A stretch of 8,093 bases of DNA, from assembly GCA_900767025.1 (NCBI GenBank), contig CAAFXS010000003.1:1-8093 (forward strand). The letters are read 5' to 3'. The notes under the pieces were generated by a model. That model saw only the letters and a program-made list of their open reading frames with translations. It was not told where the DNA came from and did no database searches. Of this stretch, positions 1 through 6,934 are shown piece after piece. Numbering within the stretch: position 1 is the first letter of the stretch; each line of letters begins with the position of its first letter. The position numbers and the translations under genes are program-made. The stretch is from Clostridia bacterium. GTDB lineage: Bacteria > Bacillota > Clostridia > Oscillospirales > Acutalibacteraceae.

Positions 1-198
1 TGCCTTCGCAGTAAGCAAGACAAATACGATTTCTTTGATGATTATTTTGATTGGCTAAAAATATTTGAACCTAAAATCGCTGAATACAAAAACGGTAATT
101 ATGACGGCGATAAGCTCATCGCTGAAATCAAAGCACAAACACAAAATTTCCAACCATACAGCAAAGGCAAAGACTTCGCCGATGAAGAAGGATACTAA
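1..198 (+). CDS. C-terminal part of DUF6076-like protein (5' part at window end)
   Basis: Frame 1 is open from the first base to a TAA at 196-198, giving about 65 residues with no start codon of its own. The first 14 bases are identical to the last 14 bases of the window, and in both places they are read in the same frame (C-L-R-S). Overlapping the ends joins this piece directly to the gene at about 7405-8093, and the protein continues through QDKYDFFDDYFDWLK to a Tyr before the stop. This tail is acidic and aromatic and fits the C-terminal region of DUF6076-like proteins, which follows their cysteine-rich segment. The function of the family is unknown to me. The piece is followed within 10 bases by a hairpin that probably terminates transcription. 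If the window is not circular, this is simply a gene fragment cut by the window edge. Confidence 0.7.
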   Translation, partial: CLRSKQDKYDFFDDYFDWLKIFEPKIAEYKNGNYDGDKLIAEIKAQTQNFQPYSKGKDFADEEGY

Positions 199-204
199 AG
201 TTTA

Positions 205-230
205 AGGCTCGCCAACACAATGGCGAGCCT
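205..230. terminator. Convergent (bidirectional) terminator hairpin
   Basis: Perfect 10-bp arms AGGCTCGCCA and TGGCGAGCCT enclose a 6-base loop. It lies between the plus-strand DUF6076 3' end (stop at 196-198) and the minus-strand DUF6809 gene, whose TAG stop (229-231) overlaps the right arm. The flanking T tracts are weak on both strands, so termination strength is uncertain, but position and symmetry suit a shared terminator for two converging genes. Confidence 0.7.
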
Positions 231-477
231 ATTCCTTCATTAGTTTTACTGCTAATTTGAAACCAATCTCAAATGCTTGAGCCTCAATCATTGAAGCGTA
301 TTCGGTAAAGCAATCAACATATTTTTCAAACACAACCAAGTCATCATTCTTGAGGGAAGAAGATAATGTTTCGTGATGCTTAGCAATAAGTTCTATCAGC
401 TTCTTCTCTTCATAGGTAATAACCTTATCTTCGTTAGGTCTGATATTTCCGTACCATAGTTCTTGAAGTATATTCAT
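229..477 (-). CDS. DUF6809 family small protein
   Basis: This gene encodes an 82-residue protein beginning MNILQELWYGNIRPNE. That N-terminus, followed by a charged middle and an 'EAQAFEIGFKLAVKLM' end, matches my recollection of DUF6809, a family of short proteins frequent in Clostridia and often found in mobile or accessory regions. No enzymatic motif, signal peptide or membrane segment is visible; it looks like a small, mostly helical cytosolic protein. The family function is unknown. The start codon is preceded by AAGGGAG on the minus strand, about 10 bases upstream, which is a slightly long spacing. That ribosome binding site lies in one arm of a 9-bp inverted repeat (487-522), so translation may be controlled by RNA folding. 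The gene runs convergent to the DUF6076 gene and divergent from the yhgE gene. Confidence 0.75.
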   Translation of the reverse strand: MNILQELWYGNIRPNEDKVITYEEKKLIELIAKHHETLSSSLKNDDLVVFEKYVDCFTEYASMIEAQAFEIGFKLAVKLMKE

Positions 478-486
478 AAATAATCA

Positions 487-522
487 ACTCCCTTGCAGTA
501 CAAATACATACCACAAGGGAGT
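487..522 (-). promoter_or_regulatory. Inverted repeat covering the ribosome binding site of the DUF6809 gene
   Basis: ACTCCCTTG (487-495) and CAAGGGAGT (514-522) are perfect 9-bp complements with an 18-base loop. In the minus-strand transcript the 3' arm contains AAGGGAG, the only good Shine-Dalgarno for the DUF6809 start, so folding would hide it. On the plus strand the hairpin is followed by TTTT and could also act as a weak terminator. Which role applies cannot be decided from the sequence. Confidence 0.5.
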
Positions 523-577
523 TTTAATGTCCAGATATTTTTACTAATTCGAACAATAAAAATATCATACCAAAAAG

Positions 578-605
578 TTTTATCAAATTACAGTTTTTGA
601 TAAAA
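578..605. promoter_or_regulatory. Putative TetR operator 1, overlapping the yhgE promoter
   Basis: TTTTATCAAA (578-587) and TTTGATAAAA (596-605) form a perfect palindrome with 10-bp arms and an 8-base spacer. The right arm contains the -35 hexamer TTGATA of the yhgE promoter, so a bound repressor would block RNA polymerase. The same 9-bp half-sites with the same 8-base spacing and the same ATTTT extension recur at 4879-4904. The encoded TetR regulator is the obvious candidate ligand, but this is inference. Confidence 0.55.
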
Positions 606-625
606 TTTTAAGCACTCTATATAAC
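597..625 (+). promoter_or_regulatory. Predicted sigma-A promoter of yhgE operon
   Basis: TTGATA (597-602) and TATAAC (620-625) are separated by 17 bases, each a 5/6 match to consensus. Transcription would begin near 632, leaving a leader of roughly 73 bases before the ATG at 705. A weaker alternative (ATGACT 633-638, TACTAT 656-661, 17-base spacing) also exists. Confidence 0.6.
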
Positions 626-691
626 TTGTTTAATGACTTTTAATAACAAACGCATTACTATTTGTAATAGGATAAAATACAACAAGTTATA
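620..691. repeat. Long-spaced inverted repeat flanking the yhgE leader
   Basis: TATAACTTGTT (620-630) and AACAAGTTATA (681-691) are perfect 11-bp complements separated by 50 bases. The left arm includes the predicted -10 box and the right arm abuts the AAGGAGA ribosome binding site. From the predicted start near 632 the left arm would not be transcribed, so a paired DNA-binding site is more likely than an RNA hairpin. Its function is unknown. Confidence 0.45.
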
Positions 692-704
692 AGGAGACGA
701 TCGT

Positions 705-3491
705 ATGAAAGAAAAAAAGAAAACGCCGTGGATTATGAAAGCGGCAATAATAATCGGCGTATTAATTATTCCACTTTTATATACCTATTTCTATCTCGGT
801 GCGTTTTGGGACCCGTATGCAAGACTTGATGATGTTCCCGTGGCAGTAGTTAATCTTGACAGCGGTGCTGTTATTAACGGCGAGGAAAGAAATCTCGGTC
901 AGGAAATCTGCGATAATCTTGAAAAGGACGGAACACTTAAATTTGTATTTACCGATAAGGCAGATGCAGAACAAGGTGTACTTGAAAATGATTATTACGC
1001 TTCAATAACAATTCCTAAAGATTTTTCAAGCAATGCCTCAACTGCTTCAAAGGACACTGAAAAGCTACACAGTTCAATCGTTTACACCGCAAACCAAAAA
1101 AAGAATTATCTTGCGGCACAGATACTTGAAAACGCAATGCCTACAATTAAGCAAACAGTTAATTCAAGCATTGATAAAGAAATAATTACTACTCTTTGTG
1201 ACAAGCTTAATAGTGTGCCTGAGTCAATGTCAGAACTTCAAAATGGATTTGCTCAGCTTTCAGATGGCTCTGAAAAACTGAGCGATGGCACTAATGAGCT
1301 TGCTAAAGGAACGGACAATCTTTTGGATGGTTCAAATGCACTTGCAAATGGTGGCAAGCAGGTATCGGATGGTGCTGTATCATTGGCAGACGGAATGAAA
1401 TCATTAGATGAGGGTGCAGTTGCACTTAATTCCTCTGTTCCACAGCTTGCCGACGGTGTTAAAAGACTGACAGAGGGTGCATCGGCTTTGAAAAACGGAA
1501 CAGCTGCATTAAATTCAAAGATTCCGGAATTATCCGGCGGTGCGGCATTACTTAATAATGGCGCACTTCAGCTCAGCACAGGTCTTGATACCTTAAAATC
1601 AAACAGTCCCTCTCTTACTGCGGGTGCACAGCAATTAAACGCAGGTGCCACAGCTCTTAAAAGCGGAATTCAAACATATACAGATGGTGTATCATCTGCC
1701 AATTCAGGTGCTGTTACTCTTGCCAACGGTATCGACGCATACACAACAGGTGTTGAAAGTGCAAGTGCAGGAGCAAATAATCTTTATAATGGTATTAATC
1801 AGGCAAACGAAGGATTAAATCAAATTGTTACACAGGTTCAGGCTTCATCACAACAGCTTGAGCAAACAGCTCCCGACAGCAGTCTTGATGCCCTTTCCTC
1901 CGGTGCATCACAGGTGTATGAGGGTATCGGCACATTCAGTACAAATTATACGAATGCTTTAAACGCTCTAAAATACTATCAGACAACAGGTGATACTCAG
2001 TATCTTAATGTGGCAGTCAGTGGATTTGAACAGCTTGGCAACAGCCTCCCTGCTCTTAAGTCAGGTGCTCAACAGGTTAGCGGTGGAGTTTCAAATTTGA
2101 CAGAAGGTATGAAAGATGTAAAAAACAACACTTCACAACTTCTTACAGGCTTGCAGGCATTGCAATCAGGCTTTGGTAACAATACGGACAGCAGTACCTT
2201 GTTAGGAGGTGCGTATGCTCTTAATCAGGGACTTAGTACATTAAAATCTAATAACAATACACTAAACTCAGGAGCACAGGCATTAAAAACAGGACTTAAT
2301 ACTCTTAACAGTAACAGCAATGCTCTTAATCAAGGCGCAAATGAGCTTTCAATCGGTGCAAGCACACTAAGCACAGGCGTTAACAGCTATACAGATGGTG
2401 TTGCGTCAGCTGCTGACGGTGCTGCTCAGCTTAAAGAGGGTACTTCTTCATTAACATCAAAAATCCCTGCTCTTACTCAGGGAGTAAATGCACTTGACGA
2501 GGGAGCAGGTGAACTTAGCACAGGTCTTATACAACTCAATTCAAAGGTACCTGCACTTTCAAACGGCGTTTTGGCTCTTGCAGACGGCTCAGGTAAATTA
2601 CTTGCAGGTGCTGACAAGTTATCAACAGGTGCTAAAGATTTGTCTGTCGGTACAGTTCAGCTTGATAATGGTATAGCAACATTAAGAACAGGTGCATATT
2701 CACTTAATGATGGTGCAACTCAGCTTGACAACGGTATTAGCACTGCAAAGGATGGTGTTGATGAATCAATCACCGATACTATCATTCAGCTAAATGCTTT
2801 GGACGGACTTGCAGATTATGCCGAAGAGCCTATATCAACAGTAACAGAATATGTTCAGCCGGTGGAAAATTACGGTTCTGCCTTCGCTCCATACTTTATG
2901 TGCCTGTCACTTTGGGTAGGCGGCTTGATGATTTACTTTGGTATTTATCTTGACTATAACAGAAAAATAAAATCACTTACCAAGGACTCCAACAGAATAA
3001 TTTTAAGAACATTATCCTTTGGTCTTATCAGTATGGCTCAGGGTGTACTTCTTGCAATAGTAATCAAGGACATTCTTCACATTGTTGTAAATAATCCGTT
3101 AATGCTGTTTATGTCCTGCATACTTGTTTCATTAACCTTTATGACAATAATACAGTTCTGTATTATTAATCTCGGTGACGCAGGCAAATTTGTTTCACTT
3201 TTACTGCTTATTCTTCAGCTTACCTCCTGCGCCGGTACTTTCCCGATAGAAACACAGTCAGGCTTCTTCAGAGTTATCAATAAAATTCTGCCAATGACAT
3301 ATTCTACACAACTCTTTAAAGAGGCTATAAGCGGAACGGCAGGTTCAAACGCAGGAAAAAGTGCAATAATACTTGCTGCTTTCTTTGTGGTGTTCCTTGC
3401 TTTAACACTTATCTTTAGCCACAGCTCACTAAAAAGGGATTTACAGAGAATTGATGCTAACACAAAGGAAAAAATGGCAGTGTCTAAATAA
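705..3491 (+). CDS. YhgE/Pip family membrane protein with very long LxxG repeat domain
   Basis: This is a 928-residue protein of the YhgE/Pip family (the Lactococcus phage infection protein Pip and Bacillus YhgE are known members; ABC-2-like C-terminal membrane domain). A short basic N-terminus (KEKKKTPW) precedes a membrane segment at about residues 12-32. An extracytoplasmic domain with the family's 'VPVAVVNLDSGA' motif follows. Residues about 180-695 are an almost unbroken run of LxxG units with glycine roughly every seven residues (LSDGSEKLSDGTNELAKG and relatives). The C-terminus has about five membrane segments (near 727-749, 769-790, 798-823, 828-850 and 886-908). The start is supported by AAGGAGA seven bases upstream. 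Family members are linked to phage adsorption, type VII secretion (EsaA) and envelope export, but the substrate here is unknown. It is the first gene of a two-gene operon with the CmpB-like gene 32 bases downstream, under a putative TetR operator. Length is at the upper end for the family because of the repeats. Confidence 0.92.
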   Translation: MKEKKKTPWIMKAAIIIGVLIIPLLYTYFYLGAFWDPYARLDDVPVAVVNLDSGAVINGEERNLGQEICDNLEKDGTLKFVFTDKADAEQGVLENDYYASITIPKDFSSNASTASKDTEKLHSSIVYTANQKKNYLAAQILENAMPTIKQTVNSSIDKEIITTLCDKLNSVPESMSELQNGFAQLSDGSEKLSDGTNELAKGTDNLLDGSNALANGGKQVSDGAVSLADGMKSLDEGAVALNSSVPQLADGVKRLTEGASALKNGTAALNSKIPELSGGAALLNNGALQLSTGLDTLKSNSPSLTAGAQQLNAGATALKSGIQTYTDGVSSANSGAVTLANGIDAYTTGVESASAGANNLYNGINQANEGLNQIVTQVQASSQQLEQTAPDSSLDALSSGASQVYEGIGTFSTNYTNALNALKYYQTTGDTQYLNVAVSGFEQLGNSLPALKSGAQQVSGGVSNLTEGMKDVKNNTSQLLTGLQALQSGFGNNTDSSTLLGGAYALNQGLSTLKSNNNTLNSGAQALKTGLNTLNSNSNALNQGANELSIGASTLSTGVNSYTDGVASAADGAAQLKEGTSSLTSKIPALTQGVNALDEGAGELSTGLIQLNSKVPALSNGVLALADGSGKLLAGADKLSTGAKDLSVGTVQLDNGIATLRTGAYSLNDGATQLDNGISTAKDGVDESITDTIIQLNALDGLADYAEEPISTVTEYVQPVENYGSAFAPYFMCLSLWVGGLMIYFGIYLDYNRKIKSLTKDSNRIILRTLSFGLISMAQGVLLAIVIKDILHIVVNNPLMLFMSCILVSLTFMTIIQFCIINLGDAGKFVSLLLLILQLTSCAGTFPIETQSGFFRVINKILPMTYSTQLFKEAISGTAGSNAGKSAIILAAFFVVFLALTLIFSHSSLKRDLQRIDANTKEKMAVSK
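1240..2790 (+). repeat. In-gene degenerate LxxG repeat array of YhgE
   Basis: This stretch encodes about 515 residues built on a seven-residue pattern with Leu and Gly at fixed spacing. Longer units are superimposed: segments such as LNSSVPQLADG, LNSKIPELSGG, LTSKIPALTQG and LNSKVPALSNG recur, each followed by two to three LxxG units, so a block of about 22 residues has been duplicated several times. A YTDGV/YTTGV variant appears at least three times (IQTYTDGV, IDAYTTGV, VNSYTDGV). The middle (about 1795-2040) is interrupted by non-repeat sequence. The repeats are diverged at DNA level, so expansion is old rather than recent. Confidence 0.8.
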
Positions 3492-3523
3492 ACCAACCTA
3501 TTGTTTAAAAGAGGAGAATATAT

Positions 3524-4165
3524 ATGGCTAAATTTAATTTTTATCAATATGTATGGATATTTATTTCAGGCTGTTACTTAGGCTACGGTGTAGAAACACT
3601 TTGGTGTCTAATTAAACTTGGCTACATAGAAAGCAGAAAATCCCTTGTGCTCGGTCATCTCAGCGTAGCCTACGGAATGGGAGCCGTACTTCTCACGCTT
3701 TTACTTGTGCATTTTCAAAATTCATCTGCTTGGAAGATATTTTTAGTTGCTTTTGTCAGCGGAACTGTTGTTGAATATATCTGTTCATTAGGACAGGAAA
3801 TTTGCTTCGGCTCGGTAGCTTGGGATTATAGCCATCTTCCGCTAAATATAAACGGCAGAGTGTGCCTTTTGTACTCACTTTTTTGGGGAGTGCTTGGGTT
3901 ATTTTGGGTAAAGCTTGTTATACCGTTTATGAGTAAATGCTTCGATAAAATCAATATTCCTTTTGATAAAGTAATAATTTGGGCATTTATAGCATTCTTT
4001 ATATTTGATGCTACGCTGTCTGCTTCAGCTGCAATACGAATGGATAAGCGAGATAACGGCGAAGATGCGAAAAATCATTTTGAGCAATATCTTGATACTC
4101 ATTATGACGACGAAACAATGCACAAAATCTATGCAAACTCTAAAAGTGTTGAAAAGAACAAATAA
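3524..4165 (+). CDS. CmpB-like (putative ABC transporter permease, PF06541-type) membrane protein
   Basis: This gene encodes a 213-residue integral membrane protein. The order of motifs fits the ABC_trans_CmpB family (formerly DUF1113): an N-terminal membrane segment with a 'GYGVETLW' end, a glycine-rich second segment (GHLSVAYGMG, where the family usually has a GPxxPIYG-like motif), 'VVEYICSLGQEICFG' followed by 'WDYSHLPLNINGR', and a further segment beginning LLYSLFWGVLG. About five membrane segments lie near residues 8-26, 42-62, 70-90, 113-135 and 151-170; the last 40 residues are charged and probably cytoplasmic. GAGGAG lies 7 bases before the ATG. It sits 32 bases after the yhgE stop with no terminator between them, so the two are very likely co-transcribed and may act together at the membrane. 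The family's transport role is an annotation carried by name only; I see no ATPase partner in the window. Confidence 0.8.
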   Translation: MAKFNFYQYVWIFISGCYLGYGVETLWCLIKLGYIESRKSLVLGHLSVAYGMGAVLLTLLLVHFQNSSAWKIFLVAFVSGTVVEYICSLGQEICFGSVAWDYSHLPLNINGRVCLLYSLFWGVLGLFWVKLVIPFMSKCFDKINIPFDKVIIWAFIAFFIFDATLSASAAIRMDKRDNGEDAKNHFEQYLDTHYDDETMHKIYANSKSVEKNK

Positions 4166-4191
4166 ATAGTGATATTTAACAGTTTTATTAT

Positions 4192-4228
4192 AAATCCCTC
4201 TGCAATCATTAATCAGCAGAGGGATTTT
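4192..4228 (+). terminator. Intrinsic terminator of the yhgE operon
   Basis: AAATCCCTCTGC (4192-4203) pairs perfectly with GCAGAGGGATTT (4216-4227) across a 12-base loop, and the right arm runs into a short T stretch. It begins 26 bases after the CmpB-like stop codon and ends just before the tetR promoter. Confidence 0.8.
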
Positions 4229-4251
4229 ATAAATTGTATCTTTAAAATTTA

Positions 4252-4280
4252 TTGATAACATTTTAAGAATATGTTATACT
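4252..4280 (+). promoter_or_regulatory. Predicted tetR promoter with internal palindrome
   Basis: TTGATA (4252-4257) and TATACT (4275-4280) are separated by 17 bases. ATAACAT (4255-4261) and ATGTTAT (4271-4277) form a 7-bp-arm palindrome between and overlapping the two boxes, a usual position for autorepression by a TetR protein. The -35 flank, TTGATAACATTTTAAG, differs by one base from TTGATAAAATTTTAAG in the yhgE promoter, so it may contain a related half-site. Confidence 0.6.
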
Positions 4281-4318
4281 TTATTTGCTAGTATAGTTTG
4301 TGAATGAAGGGGTTTTTT

Positions 4319-4900
4319 ATGTCACAAATAACAAAAAAGGCTTTAGCTCAATCTTTAAAAAATCTGCTATTAAAGAAACCGTTAAACAAAATAACTATCA
4401 ATGATATTGCAGATGATTGCGGTATTAACCGAATGACCTTTTATTATCATTTTAAGGATATATACGATTTGGCAGAATGGACCTGTCTTCAGGAAGCGGC
4501 TAAGGTTTTAAAGGAAAATAAAACTCATGATACATGGCAGGAGGGTATGCTCCAGATTTTTCATACCGTGCGTGAAAATAAGCCACTCATTATGAATGTT
4601 TACCGCTGTGTTGATCGTGAACAGGTTGAAAGGTATCTCAAACCTCTTATTGATAATCTTTTGCTGAAAGTTGTAGAAGAACAATCCGCTGATATGACCG
4701 TTCGTCAGGAAGACAAGGAATTTATTGCATCGGTATATTCCTATGCTTTTGTCGGCTTGATGCTTGACTGGATTAAAAATGATATGAAAGAAAACCCCGA
4801 ACAGCTTATCAGCAAGCTTGCATTGGTTATACAGGATACCTTTACAGATGCGCTTGAAAGGTTCAGAATAGATAAATCTTTATCAAAAAGTGAAATTTGA
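4319..4900 (+). CDS. TetR/AcrR family transcriptional regulator (DhaS-like, TetR_C_8 type)
   Basis: This 193-residue protein begins MSQITKKALAQSLKNLLLKK, the typical opening of the DhaS-like branch of TetR regulators. The helix-turn-helix lies at about residues 26-47 (TINDIADDCGIN, then RMTFYYHFKDIYDL), with the family's YYHF motif in the recognition helix region. The rest is a helical ligand/dimer domain that matches the TetR_C_8 type by its 'VYRCVDREQVERYL' and 'YSYAFVGLMLDWI' segments. I prefer the ATG at 4319, preceded by AAGGGG at 4307-4312, over the in-frame ATG at 4304, which has no ribosome binding site and would add MKGFF. It has its own promoter and terminator, lies between the yhgE operon and the oleate hydratase gene, and probably represses one or both and itself. 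The ligand could be a fatty acid or its acyl-CoA; this is inferred from context only. Confidence 0.88.
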   Translation: MSQITKKALAQSLKNLLLKKPLNKITINDIADDCGINRMTFYYHFKDIYDLAEWTCLQEAAKVLKENKTHDTWQEGMLQIFHTVRENKPLIMNVYRCVDREQVERYLKPLIDNLLLKVVEEQSADMTVRQEDKEFIASVYSYAFVGLMLDWIKNDMKENPEQLISKLALVIQDTFTDALERFRIDKSLSKSEI

Positions 4901-4904
4901 TAAA
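4879..4904. promoter_or_regulatory. Putative TetR operator 2, at the tetR 3' end
   Basis: TTTATCAAA (4879-4887) and TTTGATAAA (4896-4904) are separated by 8 bases, the same half-sites and spacing as at 579-604, and both copies continue with ATTTT. The site overlaps the last codons and stop of tetR and lies 57 bases upstream of the hydratase -35 box, on the far side of the tetR terminator. Repression from here would need looping or a second site; alternatively it may activate or be a relic. Confidence 0.5.
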
Positions 4905-4920
4905 ATTTTCAACAGCTTTT

Positions 4921-4954
4921 TGCCCGTGATAAATTTTTTATCACGGGCATTTTT
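4921..4954 (+). terminator. Intrinsic terminator of tetR
   Basis: TGCCCGTGATAAA (4921-4933) pairs perfectly with TTTATCACGGGCA (4937-4949) and is followed by TTTTT. It starts 20 bases after the tetR stop, so the hydratase gene is expected to depend on its own promoter. Confidence 0.9.
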
Positions 4955-4961
4955 CTGTTTA

Positions 4962-4989
4962 TTGTTAACCTGCGAAAAAATAATATAAT
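4962..4989 (+). promoter_or_regulatory. Predicted promoter of the oleate hydratase gene
   Basis: TTGTTA (4962-4967) and a consensus TATAAT (4984-4989) are 16 bases apart. The -35 is weaker (4/6), which is compatible with control by an activator or with derepression. The predicted leader is short, about 27 bases, and contains GGAGG. Confidence 0.6.
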
Positions 4990-5023
4990 GAAATTATAAA
5001 ATAAAAATTTGGAGGTAAATTTT

Positions 5024-6817
5024 ATGTATTATTCTGCAGGAACTTATGAATCCTTTGCACATCCCGAAAAGCCAAAGGATGTTGACAAAAAATCCGCCTA
5101 TATTATCGGCACCGGTCTTGCCGGTCTTACAGCGGCATTTTATTTGGTGCGTGACGGTCAGATGAAGGGCGAGCATATCCACCTTCTTGAAAAGTTAGAG
5201 CTTGCCGGCGGAAGCTGTGACGGACGAAAGGATGTTACAAAAGGCTTTTATATGCGCGGCGGCAGAGAAATGGATAACCATTTTGAGGTTATGTGGGATA
5301 TGTTCAGAGATGTTCCTTCTTTGGAAAATCCCGAGGTTTCCGTTCTTGACGAGTACTATTGGCTCAACAAGCACGATCCAAACTATTCTCTGTGCAGAGC
5401 CTCTGTAAACCGCGGAGAAGACGCTCATACAGATAAAAAATTCGGACTTGATAAAGAATCTGCAATGGCTCTTTCGCAGTTGTTTATTACACCTGAAAAG
5501 GATCTTGAGGGAAAGAAAATTTCGGAGGTTCTACCGGATTCCTTCTGGTCAACAAATTTCTGGCTTTATTGGCAGACAATGTTTGCATTTCAGCGTTGGT
5601 CAAGTGCACTTGAGATGAAACGTTATCTGTGCCGTTATGTTCATCATATTGATGGACTTCCTGATTTCAGTGCTCTTCGCTTCACAAAGTATAATCAGTA
5701 TGAAAGCCTGATTATGCCGCTTGTGAAATACCTTGAAAACCACGGCGTTACAATCGAGTACGGTATGGATGTAAAAAATGTTATTATCGAAACCGTAGGC
5801 GACAAAAAAATTGCAAGGCAGATTGTGTTTATAAAAGACGGCAAAGAGCAAACAATAGATTTAGTTGAGGATGACCTTGTGTTTATTACAAACGGTTGTT
5901 GCACCGACACTTCCTGCTACGGCGACCAAACACACGCTCCCGACCTTACAAAGGCCAAAAACGGTACAGGCGAGTCATGGGATTTGTGGAAAAACATTGC
6001 AAAGCAGGCTGAGCACGGTGAGTTCGGTAATCCCGATAATTTCTGCACCAATATTGAAGAAACAAACTGGATGAGCGCTACTGTTGCAACATCTAACGAA
6101 GAAATTATTCAACACATAATCAACATTTGCAAGAGGGATCCTCGTGAGGGAAAGGTTACCACAGGTGGTATTGTTACTGTTAAAGACAGTATGGATAACT
6201 GGTATCTGTCGTGGACAATCAACCGTCAGCCTCAGTTTAAGTCACAGGATAAAGACACTGTTTTAATTTGGCTTTATGCTTTGAGCACAAACAAGGAAGG
6301 TAATTATGTTAAAAAGGCAATGCGTGACTGCACAGGCGAGGAGGTATGCCGTGAGTGGCTGTATCATATCGGTATTCCTGATGCGGAAATTGATGACCTT
6401 GCAAAAAATGCCTGCAACACCACAACCTGCTTTATGCCATTCATTAACGCCTTTTTCCAGCCGAGAAAGAACGAGGACCGTCCAAAGGTTGTACCTGACG
6501 GCGCTGTAAACTTTGCTTTCCTCGGTCAGTTTGCAGAAACTCCCCGTGACACAATATTCACGATAGAATATTCAATGCGTACCGGTATGGAATCTGTTTA
6601 TACTCTCCTTGATGTTGACCGCGGTGTTCCTGAGGTTTGGGGCAGTAAATATGATGTTCGTGAGCTTCTCCGTGCCTGCTACTACGCTATTGATAAAAAA
6701 CCGATTACCGATGTTAAGCTTTCGCTTATGGAAAAGGAGTTCGTAAAGATTTTGCTTAAAAAGGTTGAAGGTACGGATATTGAAATTCTTCTAAAAGAAA
6801 GCGGTCTTATCGAGTAA
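5024..6817 (+). CDS. ohyA: Oleate hydratase (FAD-dependent fatty acid double-bond hydratase)
   Basis: This 597-residue enzyme adds water to the cis-9 double bond of oleic and related unsaturated fatty acids, giving 10-hydroxy fatty acids; FAD has a structural role. The dinucleotide-binding motif is GTGLAG at residues 29-34 after an AYII strand, with the ribose-binding acid in LLEK (Glu56). The family signature RGGREM ends with Glu82, and Tyr201 lies in 'KRYLCRY'; their 119-residue separation equals that of the catalytic Glu122/Tyr241 pair of the Elizabethkingia enzyme. The C-terminal half is full length, with the FINAFFQPR and FLGQFAETPRD segments. The ATG at 5024 is chosen because GGAGG (5011-5015) sits 8 bases upstream; the in-frame TTG at 5009 overlaps that site. 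In other Firmicutes the enzyme detoxifies host unsaturated fatty acids. It is expressed alone between two terminators, downstream of tetR. Confidence 0.95.
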   Translation: MYYSAGTYESFAHPEKPKDVDKKSAYIIGTGLAGLTAAFYLVRDGQMKGEHIHLLEKLELAGGSCDGRKDVTKGFYMRGGREMDNHFEVMWDMFRDVPSLENPEVSVLDEYYWLNKHDPNYSLCRASVNRGEDAHTDKKFGLDKESAMALSQLFITPEKDLEGKKISEVLPDSFWSTNFWLYWQTMFAFQRWSSALEMKRYLCRYVHHIDGLPDFSALRFTKYNQYESLIMPLVKYLENHGVTIEYGMDVKNVIIETVGDKKIARQIVFIKDGKEQTIDLVEDDLVFITNGCCTDTSCYGDQTHAPDLTKAKNGTGESWDLWKNIAKQAEHGEFGNPDNFCTNIEETNWMSATVATSNEEIIQHIINICKRDPREGKVTTGGIVTVKDSMDNWYLSWTINRQPQFKSQDKDTVLIWLYALSTNKEGNYVKKAMRDCTGEEVCREWLYHIGIPDAEIDDLAKNACNTTTCFMPFINAFFQPRKNEDRPKVVPDGAVNFAFLGQFAETPRDTIFTIEYSMRTGMESVYTLLDVDRGVPEVWGSKYDVRELLRACYYAIDKKPITDVKLSLMEKEFVKILLKKVEGTDIEILLKESGLIE

Positions 6818-6897
6818 CAAAAAACCATACAAACAGCAGAGGAGTAATCTTTCATTTACTCCCGAATTATAAATAATAATTTTATAGTATTGTTCCT

Positions 6898-6934
6898 AAA
6901 AGCTGATTTTCAATTTAATGGGAATCAGCTTTTT
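6898..6934 (+). terminator. Intrinsic terminator of ohyA
   Basis: AAAAGCTGATT (6898-6908) pairs with AATCAGCTTTT (6924-6934); four more pairs including G-U can extend the stem to a 6-base loop. It ends in TTTTT. A smaller hairpin without a T tract (GGAGTAA 6841-6847 with TTACTCC 6856-6862) lies between it and the ohyA stop. Confidence 0.85.

Noticed and set aside
579..604. Palindrome considered as an intrinsic terminator of something upstream
   Set aside because: The stem is nearly all A/T, no plus-strand gene precedes it, and its right arm is part of a well-spaced promoter.
1240..2790. Repeats considered as a CRISPR-like or DNA-level tandem array
   Set aside because: The periodicity is in the protein (Leu and Gly spacing) with diverged DNA, inside one open frame; there are no identical repeats with spacers.
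4304..4318. Earlier ATG for the TetR regulator
   Set aside because: No ribosome binding site precedes it; AAGGGG lies right before the ATG at 4319 and MSQITKKAL is the usual family start.
5009..5023. Earlier in-frame TTG start for oleate hydratase
   Set aside because: The TTG overlaps the GGAGG ribosome binding site, which is ideally placed for the ATG at 5024; MYYSAGTYE is a sensible N-terminus and places the catalytic Glu at 82.
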